Below, piece by piece: positions 1 to 5,671 of a stretch of DNA of 6,653 bases. This DNA comes from Dehalococcoidales bacterium (lineage in GTDB: Bacteria > Chloroflexota > Dehalococcoidia > Dehalococcoidales > UBA3254). Positions within the stretch are counted from its first letter, which is position 1, and each line of letters begins with the position of its first letter. The stretch covers positions 1-6,653 of the forward strand of contig JAQULX010000160.1 of the NCBI GenBank assembly GCA_028718465.1, read 5' to 3'. A program made the translations under genes and the position numbers. The notes under the pieces were generated by a model. It was not told the DNA's origin and made no database searches. It was given only the letters and a program-made list of their open reading frames with translations.

Positions 1-14
1 CCAGATTCGGGCAT
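1..14 (-). CDS. atpA: ATP synthase F1 subunit alpha, first codons only (partial)
   Basis: Only the ATG and the next few codons (reading M-P-E-S-G) are inside the window; the gene runs off the left edge. A perfect AGGAGG ribosome binding site lies at 25-30, ten bases upstream of the ATG, so a start here is well supported. The identity as alpha is inferred from position: in bacterial atp operons the gene after atpH is normally atpA. The five visible residues cannot confirm it. The 96-base gap after atpH is AT-rich and shows no convincing promoter. Confidence 0.6.
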
Positions 15-110
15 GTGTAATTTTCCTCCTAATATATTTTAGTTTTCACTACTTCATTGTATAGCAAAAATAATCCGGCAATATGCGAGAATTGTTTCCA
101 ACATTGCGGA

Positions 111-653
111 TCAATTGCCCCTGCTAATCAGTTCATTTCTTAAAGCGGCTAACCGGCTGCGGGTACTGCCGTCCAGTATTTTTCCGCCGACCCTGGCGAT
201 GATTCCTCCGATGATGTCCGGATCAACTCTTTCAGAGAGTATGATTTTCTTGCCGGTAATCTCTCCAAGCCGCTGTGCCATTTCAACTCTCTCACCTTCA
301 GCGAGAGGAATGGCGGTGGTTATCTCGGCCTTTTCAATGCCCCGATGTTCATCAACCATGTCTTGAAACCTGGAATATACATCTTTTATCAACCCGAAAT
401 TGCCCTCGTTGGTAAGTATAAAAGCCAGGTTCAATGCTTTCCGGCCGACTCCCTGGAGTTGTTTCTCCAGTAATTCGGACTTATCTTCAAATGGAAACCG
501 GGGATTTTCCATTACTACCACGAATTCTTCGTTCTGTGCCAGAATGGCAATTCTTTGCAGATCGCTCTGCCATTTATCGATTTCCATATTCTCCAGGGCG
601 ATTTCAAAAGCGGCCTGGGAGAAGCGTTTTGCCTGTAATGTACTTTCTGCCAA
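111..653 (-). CDS. atpH: ATP synthase F1 subunit delta (OSCP family)
   Basis: This 180-residue protein has the usual length of the delta subunit, which sits on top of the alpha3beta3 head and binds the b-subunit stalk. The C-terminal part reads GGIIARVGGKILDGSTRSRL (about residues 148-167), the conserved OSCP/delta signature. The N-terminal part (about 1-105) is a helical bundle sequence with ARRF/AAFEIA-like features (AKRFSQAAFEIA). The start is TTG at 653, chosen because a GGAG ribosome binding site (660-663) lies six bases upstream and the family N-terminus begins here. It follows the atpF stop by 16 bases, which suggests coupled translation in the operon. It ends in TGA, the only TGA among the complete genes of the window. 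Confidence 0.95.
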   Translation of the reverse strand: MAESTLQAKRFSQAAFEIALENMEIDKWQSDLQRIAILAQNEEFVVVMENPRFPFEDKSELLEKQLQGVGRKALNLAFILTNEGNFGLIKDVYSRFQDMVDEHRGIEKAEITTAIPLAEGERVEMAQRLGEITGKKIILSERVDPDIIGGIIARVGGKILDGSTRSRLAALRNELISRGN

Positions 654-669
654 CTTTTACTCCGTTGTA

Positions 670-1170
670 TTATCCCTTATTTAATGTCCGGCTTTCTCTC
701 AGTACTTTGTCAATAAGCTCTTTGTGGGACTGTTTATCCAGAGATTCCCCGATGACTTTGCCTGCGGCAATGATAGTCAAATCGGCAAACTCCTGCCGCA
801 GCTCATCGATAGCCTGATCGCGTTCAGCTTTAACAGCCTGGCGGGCCTGTTCGATGATAGCTTCGGCATCTTTGCGGGCCAGATCCTGGGCTCTAGCCCG
901 GATATCATCGCTGGTCTGGGTAGCCCGGGCAATGATCTCCTGACCCTGTATAGCAGCCGCTTGAAGCTGTTTCTTGACTTCTTCTCCGGCATTCAGGGAC
1001 TGGTCTTTGACCGCTTCCGCCTGCTCCAGGCTTTCCTATACCCTTTTAGAGCGTTCATCAATCATCTTCAGCAACGGCTTGTAGGCTACGAAAATAAGCA
1101 AACCGAACAAAATCAGAAAGCTTATTATCTGCGATATAAGGACCGGCAAATTTATTCCTAATTGTCCCAA
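670..1170 (-). CDS. atpF: ATP synthase Fo subunit b, interrupted by an in-frame TAG at codon 45
   Basis: Subunit b forms the peripheral stalk linking Fo to the delta subunit. The reading frame of 166 codons starts at TTG (1168-1170) with a perfect AGGAGG (1176-1181) five bases upstream. Residues 1-44 read LGQLGINLPVLISQIISFLI, then LFGLLIFVAYKPLLKMIDERSKRV: a membrane helix followed by the charged RSKRV junction. Codon 45 is TAG. The frame then continues without further stops for 121 codons, beginning ESLEQAEAVKDQ and ending RESRTLNKG before TAA. This is a typical alanine/glutamate/glutamine-rich coiled-coil stalk. A short CCTGT/ACAGG stem (1179-1196) could partly cover the ribosome binding site. 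Read as standard code, the product would be a 44-residue membrane stub with no plausible restart. The intact remainder argues for sequence error, very recent mutation or amber readthrough rather than an old pseudogene. Confidence 0.9.
1036..1038 (-). other. In-frame amber codon inside atpF
   Basis: The minus-strand TAG is codon 45 of the b-subunit frame, between RSKRV and ESLEQ. Related b subunits usually have a polar residue such as K, R, Q or E at this point. One base change from CAG, AAG or GAG gives TAG. The local context has no indel: the frame is the same before and after. Confidence 0.9.
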
Positions 1171-1237
1171 CTTGTCCTCCTGTCTCCCAATACAGGCGAT
1201 CCGGATGTAAATAGCTCCAAATATTAACAGGCGCTTA

Positions 1238-1257
1238 TCTCAATCCGTTTCTTGAGA
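1238..1257 (-). other. Intercistronic stem-loop between atpE and atpF
   Basis: In the mRNA sense this is TCTCAA, an 8-base loop, then TTGAGA: a perfect 6-bp stem starting 12 bases after the atpE stop codon, inside the 98-base gap before atpF. There is no U-run after it, so it is unlikely to be a terminator. By analogy with other atp operons, such structures can help set a high subunit c yield by protecting or processing the mRNA; for this site that is inference. Confidence 0.45.
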
Positions 1258-1268
1258 ATCCTATTTAT

Positions 1269-1526
<258 letters not shown>

Positions 1527-1550
1527 TCAATTTTCAGATAGATCCGTAAT

Positions 1551-2540
1551 TTAATGTTGCTCATCCCCATGCTTCTCTATCGCCATATTCATCCACACCA
1601 GAGTCAAACCACCAAAAATCAGAGCTTGCAGGAACCCGAAAAACAGCTCCATCCCGTATATGACGGACCCCAGAATCAGAGGGGCCAGGAAAGCTACCAC
1701 CAGAATCAGGACTTCTCCCGCTGTCATGTTGCCAAAAAGACGGAAGGTGAAGCTCACCAGTCGGATTATTTCGCTGACACCTTCCAGTATTCCCACAAAA
1801 ACATCTATTACCCCGAAAATAATATCGCCGAAGGCTGTCTTGATCTTACCCTTGAAAAGATTGACCAATCCGGCTCCCAGGCGCTTGAAATTCAAAAACT
1901 TCTTCATATATGGCAGAAAACCGTTGGCCTTTAAACCGAAAGTCTCAATTGAAATCCAGGCGAATATAGCCAGGGCTAAAGGCACATTGATATCGGTATT
2001 GGCTGCCCTGAGCAGAGGCACGTGATGCCCCTCCTCACCAATGACCCATAAGGCATCACCATAGAAAGGCAGGAGCCCCAGCCAGGCGTTGGTAATCACG
2101 AAGAGAAATATGGTAGCCACGAAGGGGAAAAAACGGCGGCCGTTTGTCTCCCCGGCTACGCTGTTACAGAAGTCCAGGAGGGCTCCGTAAATGAACTCCA
2201 TGACCTTTTGTAGACCGGAAGGCACGATTTTGGGCTTTCTGAAAGCCAGAAAAGATACCACTACCAGGATAAGGATAGTAATCCAGGCGGTGATCATGGT
2301 ATTGGTGATCGGGAATCCGCCGACGCGGGCGATAACGCCGGGGGCCAGCACAGGCACCGGTTTTTCGACGTGCAGCCAGTCAGGACCTGAATTGACAACT
2401 GGCGCTAACACGGGGAACTGTTCAGCGAGGCTTTGGCCGATAGGGCCGGTGATGATGCCGAATAACATTAACAACAGGAGAACAACTGTAATTCCAATGA
2501 GTACCGGGAAAGAACAACCCAATATTCTTTTCTTTGACAC
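1551..2540 (-). CDS. atpB: ATP synthase Fo subunit a
   Basis: This 329-residue membrane protein forms the two half-channels beside the c ring. The essential stator arginine is R267 in SFTFRLFGNM, and FGFLQALIF (301-309) is the conserved last-helix motif. Other membrane segments are about 10-30, 80-99, 138-157, 186-200 and 276-296. It is longer than typical bacterial subunit a (about 230-270). Two parts account for this: an N-terminal helix plus a roughly 50-residue external stretch (31-80), and an insert around 205-245 (YMKKFLNFKRLGAGL). Both also occur in Chloroflexota-type proteins as far as I recall. Start is GTG (2538-2540) with AGGAG (2548-2552) seven bases upstream, lying inside the end of the preceding gene. 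The three-base gap to that gene suggests translational coupling. Confidence 0.96.
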   Translation of the reverse strand: MSKKRILGCSFPVLIGITVVLLLLMLFGIITGPIGQSLAEQFPVLAPVVNSGPDWLHVEKPVPVLAPGVIARVGGFPITNTMITAWITILILVVVSFLAFRKPKIVPSGLQKVMEFIYGALLDFCNSVAGETNGRRFFPFVATIFLFVITNAWLGLLPFYGDALWVIGEEGHHVPLLRAANTDINVPLALAIFAWISIETFGLKANGFLPYMKKFLNFKRLGAGLVNLFKGKIKTAFGDIIFGVIDVFVGILEGVSEIIRLVSFTFRLFGNMTAGEVLILVVAFLAPLILGSVIYGMELFFGFLQALIFGGLTLVWMNMAIEKHGDEQH

Positions 2541-2543
2541 CGG

Positions 2544-2789
2544 TTATCTCCTCTCCCGCTTGTTGTCCGGCTTTTTCTCTGATTTATATTCTTTCATAAA
2601 AGGTATCAGCATTTGGTAAACCCCCCAAAAGGCAGCTACCAGACCCAGCACCAGTCCCAATAACACAAATACAGGTTCAGAATCCAGCTTTCGATCCAGC
2701 CATAGTCCTCCCATCACGCCGCCCACGATACAGGCGCTTATATAAAACCCTACACCTATTAGCCGAGCAGCCGTTCCCCATTTTTCCAT
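2544..2789 (-). CDS. AtpZ/AtpI family protein, F1Fo ATP synthase accessory factor
   Basis: This small 81-residue membrane protein is encoded directly before atpB. It has two helices: ARLIGVGFYISACIVGG plus VMGGLWLDRKL (about 8-35), and VFVLLGLVLGLVAAFWGVYQ (about 39-60), followed by a basic tail KEYKSEKKPDNKRERR. The GG-x-W-LDRKL motif between helices and the glycine-rich second helix match the AtpZ/AtpI group (putative F0F1-ATPase subunit). That group helps assemble the c ring or transports Mg2+/Ca2+. The start is taken as ATG 2787-2789 (MEKWGTAARL), where family similarity begins. A TTG further upstream in frame (2855) would add a non-family segment and falls beside a stem-loop. The ribosome binding site before ATG is weak (CCGGAT), which may keep expression low relative to the structural subunits. 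The symbol atpI or atpZ cannot be settled from sequence alone. Confidence 0.85.
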   Translation of the reverse strand: MEKWGTAARLIGVGFYISACIVGGVMGGLWLDRKLDSEPVFVLLGLVLGLVAAFWGVYQMLIPFMKEYKSEKKPDNKRERR

Positions 2790-2861
2790 TTTAAATCCGG
2801 AAATCAGTTGCGATTGTCCGTTGGCAGGTCGAATAGGATTGTAAAAACATCGCAAGAATAT

Positions 2862-2882
2862 AAGCTGGTCAATCTCCAGCTT
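2862..2882 (-). terminator. Stem-loop, possible weak terminator or processing site before the atp operon
   Basis: AAGCTGG, a 7-base loop, then CCAGCTT: a perfect 7-bp stem between the two-CxxC gene and the atpI-like gene. In the minus direction it is followed by ATATTCTTGCGATGTTTTT, which is T-rich but interrupted, so termination would be partial at best. No good promoter is seen between here and the atpI-like start, which leaves open that the atp operon is partly read through from upstream. A ribosome-binding-like AAAGGAG (2893-2899) just upstream has no ATG, GTG or TTG at a workable distance. Confidence 0.45.
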
Positions 2883-2912
2883 CTATTATGGTCTCCTTTC
2901 TTTTCGATTTTA

Positions 2913-3272
2913 TTAATCAAAGAGTTCCGGATAATCGCCCTGAAACCCACTCAGATAGTCATGCATGTCCAGAACATCATCCGAAGTTATTATGACGTCT
3001 TTGAATTTTTCGGTTTCAGTTTCCATCAGGTCCGAGAGGCCTTCTACTGGAGACGGACCCCCTGGAGTTGGTTCCGTATATCCCTCCTCATCGATTAGAG
3101 CTGCCAGCAGTGATTGTGAATGACAGGCGCTGCAACTAATCTGGAGTACCCACATTTCCTCTTCGTGACCCAGGATATTTATATCTTCTTTGTTAAATAG
3201 TCTTCCACAGACTTTACATTTGGATAAGTTTGATGAACACTTTAACTGCTTTATAAGGTTCTCTTCAGACAA
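2913..3272 (-). CDS. Small protein with paired CxxC motifs (putative zinc ribbon), unknown function
   Basis: I do not recognise a named family. With the start at TTG 3270-3272 the product is 119 residues (MSEENLIKQLKCSSNL...). It has CKVC at 19-22 and CSACH at 47-51, a spacing typical of a zinc-binding ribbon, plus C12. The C-terminal half is acidic and ends in an MHDYLSGFQGDYPELF segment (103-118) that looks like a short conserved helix. This start has GGAG (3279-3282) six bases upstream and begins 22 bases after the nuclease-family stop. A TTG in frame at 3329 would extend it by 19 residues overlapping that gene, but without a ribosome binding site. It is probably co-transcribed with the upstream gene. 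A soluble cytoplasmic protein is expected, with no signal peptide or membrane segment. A role in nucleic acid or protein binding is only a guess. Confidence 0.7.
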   Translation of the reverse strand: MSEENLIKQLKCSSNLSKCKVCGRLFNKEDINILGHEEEMWVLQISCSACHSQSLLAALIDEEGYTEPTPGGPSPVEGLSDLMETETEKFKDVIITSDDVLDMHDYLSGFQGDYPELFD

Positions 3273-3294
3273 CCTTAGCTCCAATCCGGGAGGT

Positions 3295-3843
3295 TTAAGA
3301 TTTACGCTTGTCGAAGTCCTCCAAATCAAGAGTATTTATGAAATCATAGAAAGCGGACATTTTCTTCATTTCGTCATCACTGACTTTGGTATCGGCATCT
3401 TTACCGCTTGAGTCCAGAGCGCCTACCGGCTTCCCGGTCTCTCTATCCAGTAAAATACCCGCTTTATCCAGCACCGATTCTTCCGCAAAGATAGGTACTT
3501 CCGCCCTCACGGCCAGCGCCAGTGCATCGCTCGGACGGGAATCAACCTCCATTTGCTCTCCATCAACGCTTAGAAGGATTTTAGCAAAGAAGGTGTCGTT
3601 TTTAAGATCGTTAATCACGATAGAGCTTATTGTTGCTCCAAGAGCATCGATCATAGAACACAGCAGATCGTGAGTTAATGGTCTGGGAACACTTACACCC
3701 TGCAGCTTTACAGCGATAGCGTCAGCTTCAGAAGGTCCTATCCAAATTGGTAGATATCTCTCTGCGGTTTTTTCTTTCAAAATCACCACTCGCTGGTAAT
3801 TCATCAGGCTAACTCGAATGCTGTCAACAGTCATTTCAATCAT
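3295..3843 (-). CDS. Bifunctional nuclease family protein (BFN domain, DUF151)
   Basis: This 182-residue protein has the BFN/DUF151 domain over about residues 1-130. Conserved blocks are LPIWIGPSEADAIA (31-44), RPLTHDLL (54-61) and DSRPSDALALAVR (101-113). Family members in plants were reported to have DNase/RNase activity, and the archaeal and bacterial members are compact single-domain proteins. Activity here is inferred. The C-terminal tail (131-182) is charged and may be a UVR-like or linker helix, but no clear motif is present. The start is ATG 3841-3843 because a perfect AGGAGG (3851-3856) lies seven bases upstream. An upstream in-frame ATG at 3874-ish overlaps the predicted transcription start. 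A consensus-like promoter lies just upstream, making this the first gene of a unit with the two-CxxC protein and possibly the ATP synthase operon. Confidence 0.9.
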   Translation of the reverse strand: MIEMTVDSIRVSLMNYQRVVILKEKTAERYLPIWIGPSEADAIAVKLQGVSVPRPLTHDLLCSMIDALGATISSIVINDLKNDTFFAKILLSVDGEQMEVDSRPSDALALAVRAEVPIFAEESVLDKAGILLDRETGKPVGALDSSGKDADTKVSDDEMKKMSAFYDFINTLDLEDFDKRKS

Positions 3844-3905
3844 AGCCGTTCCTCCTCTAGTTTCCAACCGCCATGGCAAATTTTACCTTATCCTGAAATG
3901 ACTGT
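3827..3905. repeat. 12-bp perfect inverted repeat spanning promoter and early codons of the BFN gene
   Basis: ACAGTCATTTCA (3827-3838, within codons 2-6 of the gene) is the reverse complement of TGAAATGACTGT (3894-3905, overlapping the -35 box and spacer). The arms are 55 bases apart and enclose the -10 box, the predicted transcription start, the ribosome binding site and the ATG. Because one arm lies upstream of the predicted transcription start, the pairing would act on DNA (two operator half-regions or a loop) rather than in the mRNA made from this promoter. A transcript entering from further upstream could form the hairpin and hide the ribosome binding site in a 55-base loop. Confidence 0.6.
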
Positions 3906-3908
3906 CAA
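3880..3908 (-). promoter_or_regulatory. Sigma70-type promoter of the BFN gene
   Basis: Minus-strand TTGACA (3903-3908, perfect -35), a 17-base spacer, then TAAAAT (3880-3885, five of six -10 bases). The expected transcription start is near 3873, giving a leader of about 30 bases that includes the AGGAGG at 3851-3856. Confidence 0.75.
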
Positions 3909-4020
3909 CTTGAGAATACGGGTTTTGGAACGGTCTATTCAGTTCGATCTAGCCGATGGGAGCCTGTTATATTTTTTTTAAAAATTCGGCAATAACCGGG
4001 AAATCGCCGCTATATAGAGC

Positions 4021-4437
4021 CTAAAGCATTATCCTCATTTGCTGCAAGAAGTTGAGCATGTCGGAAATACGCCAGCTTTCTTCCAGCTTGCCGTCTTTTA
4101 TCAGGAAAAACCCCTGGTTTTTTATAAAGACTTTCTTTCCCGTGGGAGGTATACCCATGTATTCGCCTGTATGAGTACCGTCAAAACGGTATCTGACAGC
4201 TACTCTGTCATCCTCTCCTACTATGTCTTCGATGGTAAATTTAAAATCCGGAAATCCTTTGGCAAGGGCTAAGTTATATTGAGAAATTTGCTCCAGGTTC
4301 GAGTCCCCCAGAGATCCATGGTCCTTGTAGGTGGCAGAATGATAAGGGCTATTTCGGTAACCATCTTCTTTGAGCAATCTGGCTCCATCATATTCCAAAA
4401 CACTGCGGACGATTTCTTTATTACTTTCGATAGACAT
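4021..4437 (-). CDS. SnoaL-like ester cyclase / NTF2-fold protein
   Basis: This 138-residue protein is of the SnoaL-like (NTF2-fold) group, small alpha+beta barrels that include polyketide cyclases and many uncharacterised proteins. The diagnostic block is GFPDFKFTIEDIVGEDDRVA (61-80) followed by RYRFDGTHTGEYMGIPPTGK (82-101). The C-terminal part WRISDMLNFLQQMRIML matches the usual D-x-L-x-x-L-x-Q-L ending. The N-terminal third (20-50, ARLLKEDGYRNSPYHSATYK) is less typical and lacks the common WN-x-GD segment. The substrate cannot be predicted. ATG 4435-4437 has AAGGAG (4443-4448) five bases upstream. It ends in TAG, unlike all its neighbours; reading through would add 17 residues (ALYSGDFPVIAEFLKKI) to a TAA at 3967-3969. 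It has its own promoter and a CRP-like site. No clear terminator follows it. Confidence 0.85.
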   Translation of the reverse strand: MSIESNKEIVRSVLEYDGARLLKEDGYRNSPYHSATYKDHGSLGDSNLEQISQYNLALAKGFPDFKFTIEDIVGEDDRVAVRYRFDGTHTGEYMGIPPTGKKVFIKNQGFFLIKDGKLEESWRISDMLNFLQQMRIML

Positions 4438-4504
4438 AGCAACTCCTTAAGCTTTTATTCCTAGAAATCGCCGGGATCACTTACCATGTTATGACTACAA
4501 TCAC

Positions 4505-4524
4505 ATTGTGACATTTATCACAAT
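4505..4524. promoter_or_regulatory. CRP/FNR-superfamily-like operator palindrome
   Basis: ATTGTGA-N6-TCACAAT, perfect 7-base arms with a 6-base centre, matches the TGTGA-N6-TCACA consensus of E. coli CRP. A third half-site TCACA (4501-4505) also pairs with TGTGA (4507-4511) at one-base spacing. The centre is about 12 bases downstream of the transcription start predicted from the 4534-4563 promoter, a position that would block transcription. If a different start around 4475-4480 is used, it would instead sit near -35 to -41, an activating position. Which regulator binds is unknown. Confidence 0.6.
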
Positions 4525-4533
4525 TCGTATCTT

Positions 4534-4563
4534 ATATTACAGCACTATCTTTCCATTTGTCAA
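4534..4563 (-). promoter_or_regulatory. Predicted promoter of the SnoaL-like gene
   Basis: Minus-strand TTGACA (4558-4563, perfect -35), an 18-base spacer, then TAATAT (4534-4539, four of six -10 bases). The transcription start would be near 4527, giving a leader of about 90 bases that contains the CRP-like palindrome. Confidence 0.55.
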
Positions 4564-4843
4564 TGGTTTCCTAATGCTTCCTTAAAGCTTTCCAAAGACA
4601 TATCTTAACAGGCTCAGAGCGGTCTCTAAAAATACTATTTTCTTCAGGTGCATGTTTTGGCGGCTCAAGTAGCTAAAGAAGCTGCCTACAAGCGTATACT
4701 CCGGCCTCACCTGACTACCCGCAATGCCTTTACCAAACAGCAAATACCCAAGACGCTTATCCATGATGCTATCCTGAATCCTCCCATCCATTTCTGGGGC
4801 TATGGAGCTATCGATGGGTCAGGATTCGATAAATCAGAATTTA
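4564..4843. other. Gene-poor stretch with two opposed weak open frames
   Basis: I see no recognisable gene here. On the minus strand a frame is open from about 4818 to a TAA at 4582-4584. Possible ATG starts are at 4791 (69 residues) or 4764 (60 residues, MDKRLGYLLFGKGIAGSQ...). Neither has a well-spaced ribosome binding site, and neither resembles a family I know. On the plus strand an open frame from GTG 4648 runs to 4890, but its last codons are made of the terminator hairpin and it overlaps the DUF2284 stop, so it is very unlikely to be a gene. The stretch may be eroded coding sequence or a plain spacer. The minus frame is the better candidate if one is real. Confidence 0.4.
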
Positions 4844-4880
4844 AAAATAGCCGGGCTAACTACCCGGCTATTTTATTTTT
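4844..4880. terminator. Strong bidirectional intrinsic terminator after DUF2284 gene
   Basis: TAGCCGGG (4848-4855), loop CTAACTA, CCCGGCTA (4863-4870), extended by AAAA/TTTT to a 12-bp stem. The minus direction runs into TTTTTAAATT and the plus direction into TTTTATTTTT. It starts seven bases after the DUF2284 stop codon, so it ends that transcript and insulates it from the downstream SnoaL-like unit. Confidence 0.9.
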
Positions 4881-4886
4881 CAAACA

Positions 4887-5519
4887 TTAATAAATCAGGA
4901 CCAGTCCCAGTGCTACCCTATGTGGGACATCCTTAGTGCAGGTGTGAACTCCAATTGGGTAAACCTCCCATTCTGCACGGGCAGCCATCAGATAAGCGTC
5001 CATCCCCCAGCTTTCCATCGAATATCTGGCTCTTAACCCCATCCGACACCCCTGGCCCGTTAAAACGCTGCATTCCTGGTCCGGGCAATAACGGGTTTTG
5101 CATGGGCCGTCAGCTAGTCCCGTTGCCAGGTGATATCCGGCACGAAATGCTTCTGTCTCTAACCTGGTAATTAATTTATGACTGCCGAATTTATCTTTAC
5201 CCACCGGAGAATCATTGAAATTGTTGGGAAAGAGATTGCCGGGATATTTTGTGATAACAAAGATGCCGTAACGGTAGTTTTGCACGATCCTTCTGACCAT
5301 ATCTATGTCAGGTGTGTGGGGAGGACAGTTTCCGTTAGTTCCATAAAGCGGGCACTTCGGATTCATGCATTTAGCGCGCACACGCTCATCTATTATTACC
5401 TTGTCCGTAGTAATAATCTTGGCATCGGTTGCTCCCAGGTCAAGTGCACTTTTCCGAAACATTTCCATATCTTTCTGTAAGGTTTCTGTAGGAATTTCTG
5501 CGGCTATTTTTCTGACCAT
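4887..5519 (-). CDS. DUF2284 family putative metal-binding protein
   Basis: This 210-residue protein is of the cysteine-rich DUF2284 group, common in anaerobic bacteria and methanogens and of unknown function. Two cysteine clusters are visible: CMNPKCPLYG followed by NCPPHTPD (C51, C56, C65) and CKTRYCPDQEC plus GC (C140, C145, C150, C158). C194 is a further cysteine near the C-terminus. This arrangement suggests an Fe-S cluster or zinc sites; that is inference. The block RYSMESWGMDAY (165-176) is also family-typical. ATG 5517-5519 is chosen because a perfect AGGAGG (5525-5530) lies five bases upstream. An in-frame ATG at 5558 would add 13 residues but has no ribosome binding site. Cytoplasmic, with no membrane segment. 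Monocistronic: its own promoter at 5608-5636 and terminator at 4844-4880. Confidence 0.88.
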   Translation of the reverse strand: MVRKIAAEIPTETLQKDMEMFRKSALDLGATDAKIITTDKVIIDERVRAKCMNPKCPLYGTNGNCPPHTPDIDMVRRIVQNYRYGIFVITKYPGNLFPNNFNDSPVGKDKFGSHKLITRLETEAFRAGYHLATGLADGPCKTRYCPDQECSVLTGQGCRMGLRARYSMESWGMDAYLMAARAEWEVYPIGVHTCTKDVPHRVALGLVLIY

Positions 5520-5587
5520 TCCAGCCTCCTCGATTAAATCGATAACTACTTTTAACATAAATCTATCTGGTTCAGCAAGGAGCTAAT

Positions 5588-5646
5588 TTTTCCTAGAATG
5601 GAAAATTATTATCAGAATAATGCTTATAGTTATCAATGATCTGATA
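5588..5646. promoter_or_regulatory. Stacked dyad symmetries over the DUF2284 promoter (putative operators)
   Basis: Three adjoining short perfect dyads: TTTTCC-N6-GGAAAA (5588-5605, covering the predicted transcription start), ATTATT-N5-AATAAT (5605-5621, covering the -10 box) and TATCA-N6-TGATA (5631-5646, covering the -35 box). AT-rich DNA yields short dyads by chance, but their tight placement on the promoter elements suggests operators. The binding regulator is unknown. Confidence 0.4.
5608..5636 (-). promoter_or_regulatory. Sigma70-type promoter of the DUF2284 gene
   Basis: Minus-strand TTGATA (5631-5636, five of six -35 bases), a 17-base spacer, then GATAAT (5608-5613, five of six -10 bases). 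The transcription start should be near 5601, giving a leader of about 80 bases. Confidence 0.65.
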
Positions 5647-5671
5647 TGCAAATATTTTTAGAATCAAAAAC

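Noticed and set aside
724..1161. A 145-codon open frame on the plus strand opposite atpF.
   Set aside because: It is the antisense of the atpF coding sequence. The minus frame has the family sequence, the ribosome binding site and operon context; the plus frame has none.
3971..3984. A T8/A-rich run after the SnoaL-like gene, considered as its terminator.
   Set aside because: In the direction of the SnoaL-like transcript it is an A-run, not a U-run, and no GC-rich stem precedes it.
4648..4890. An 80-codon plus-strand open frame starting with GTG.
   Set aside because: Its final codons are formed by the terminator hairpin and it overlaps the DUF2284 stop. It has no ribosome binding site and no recognisable family.
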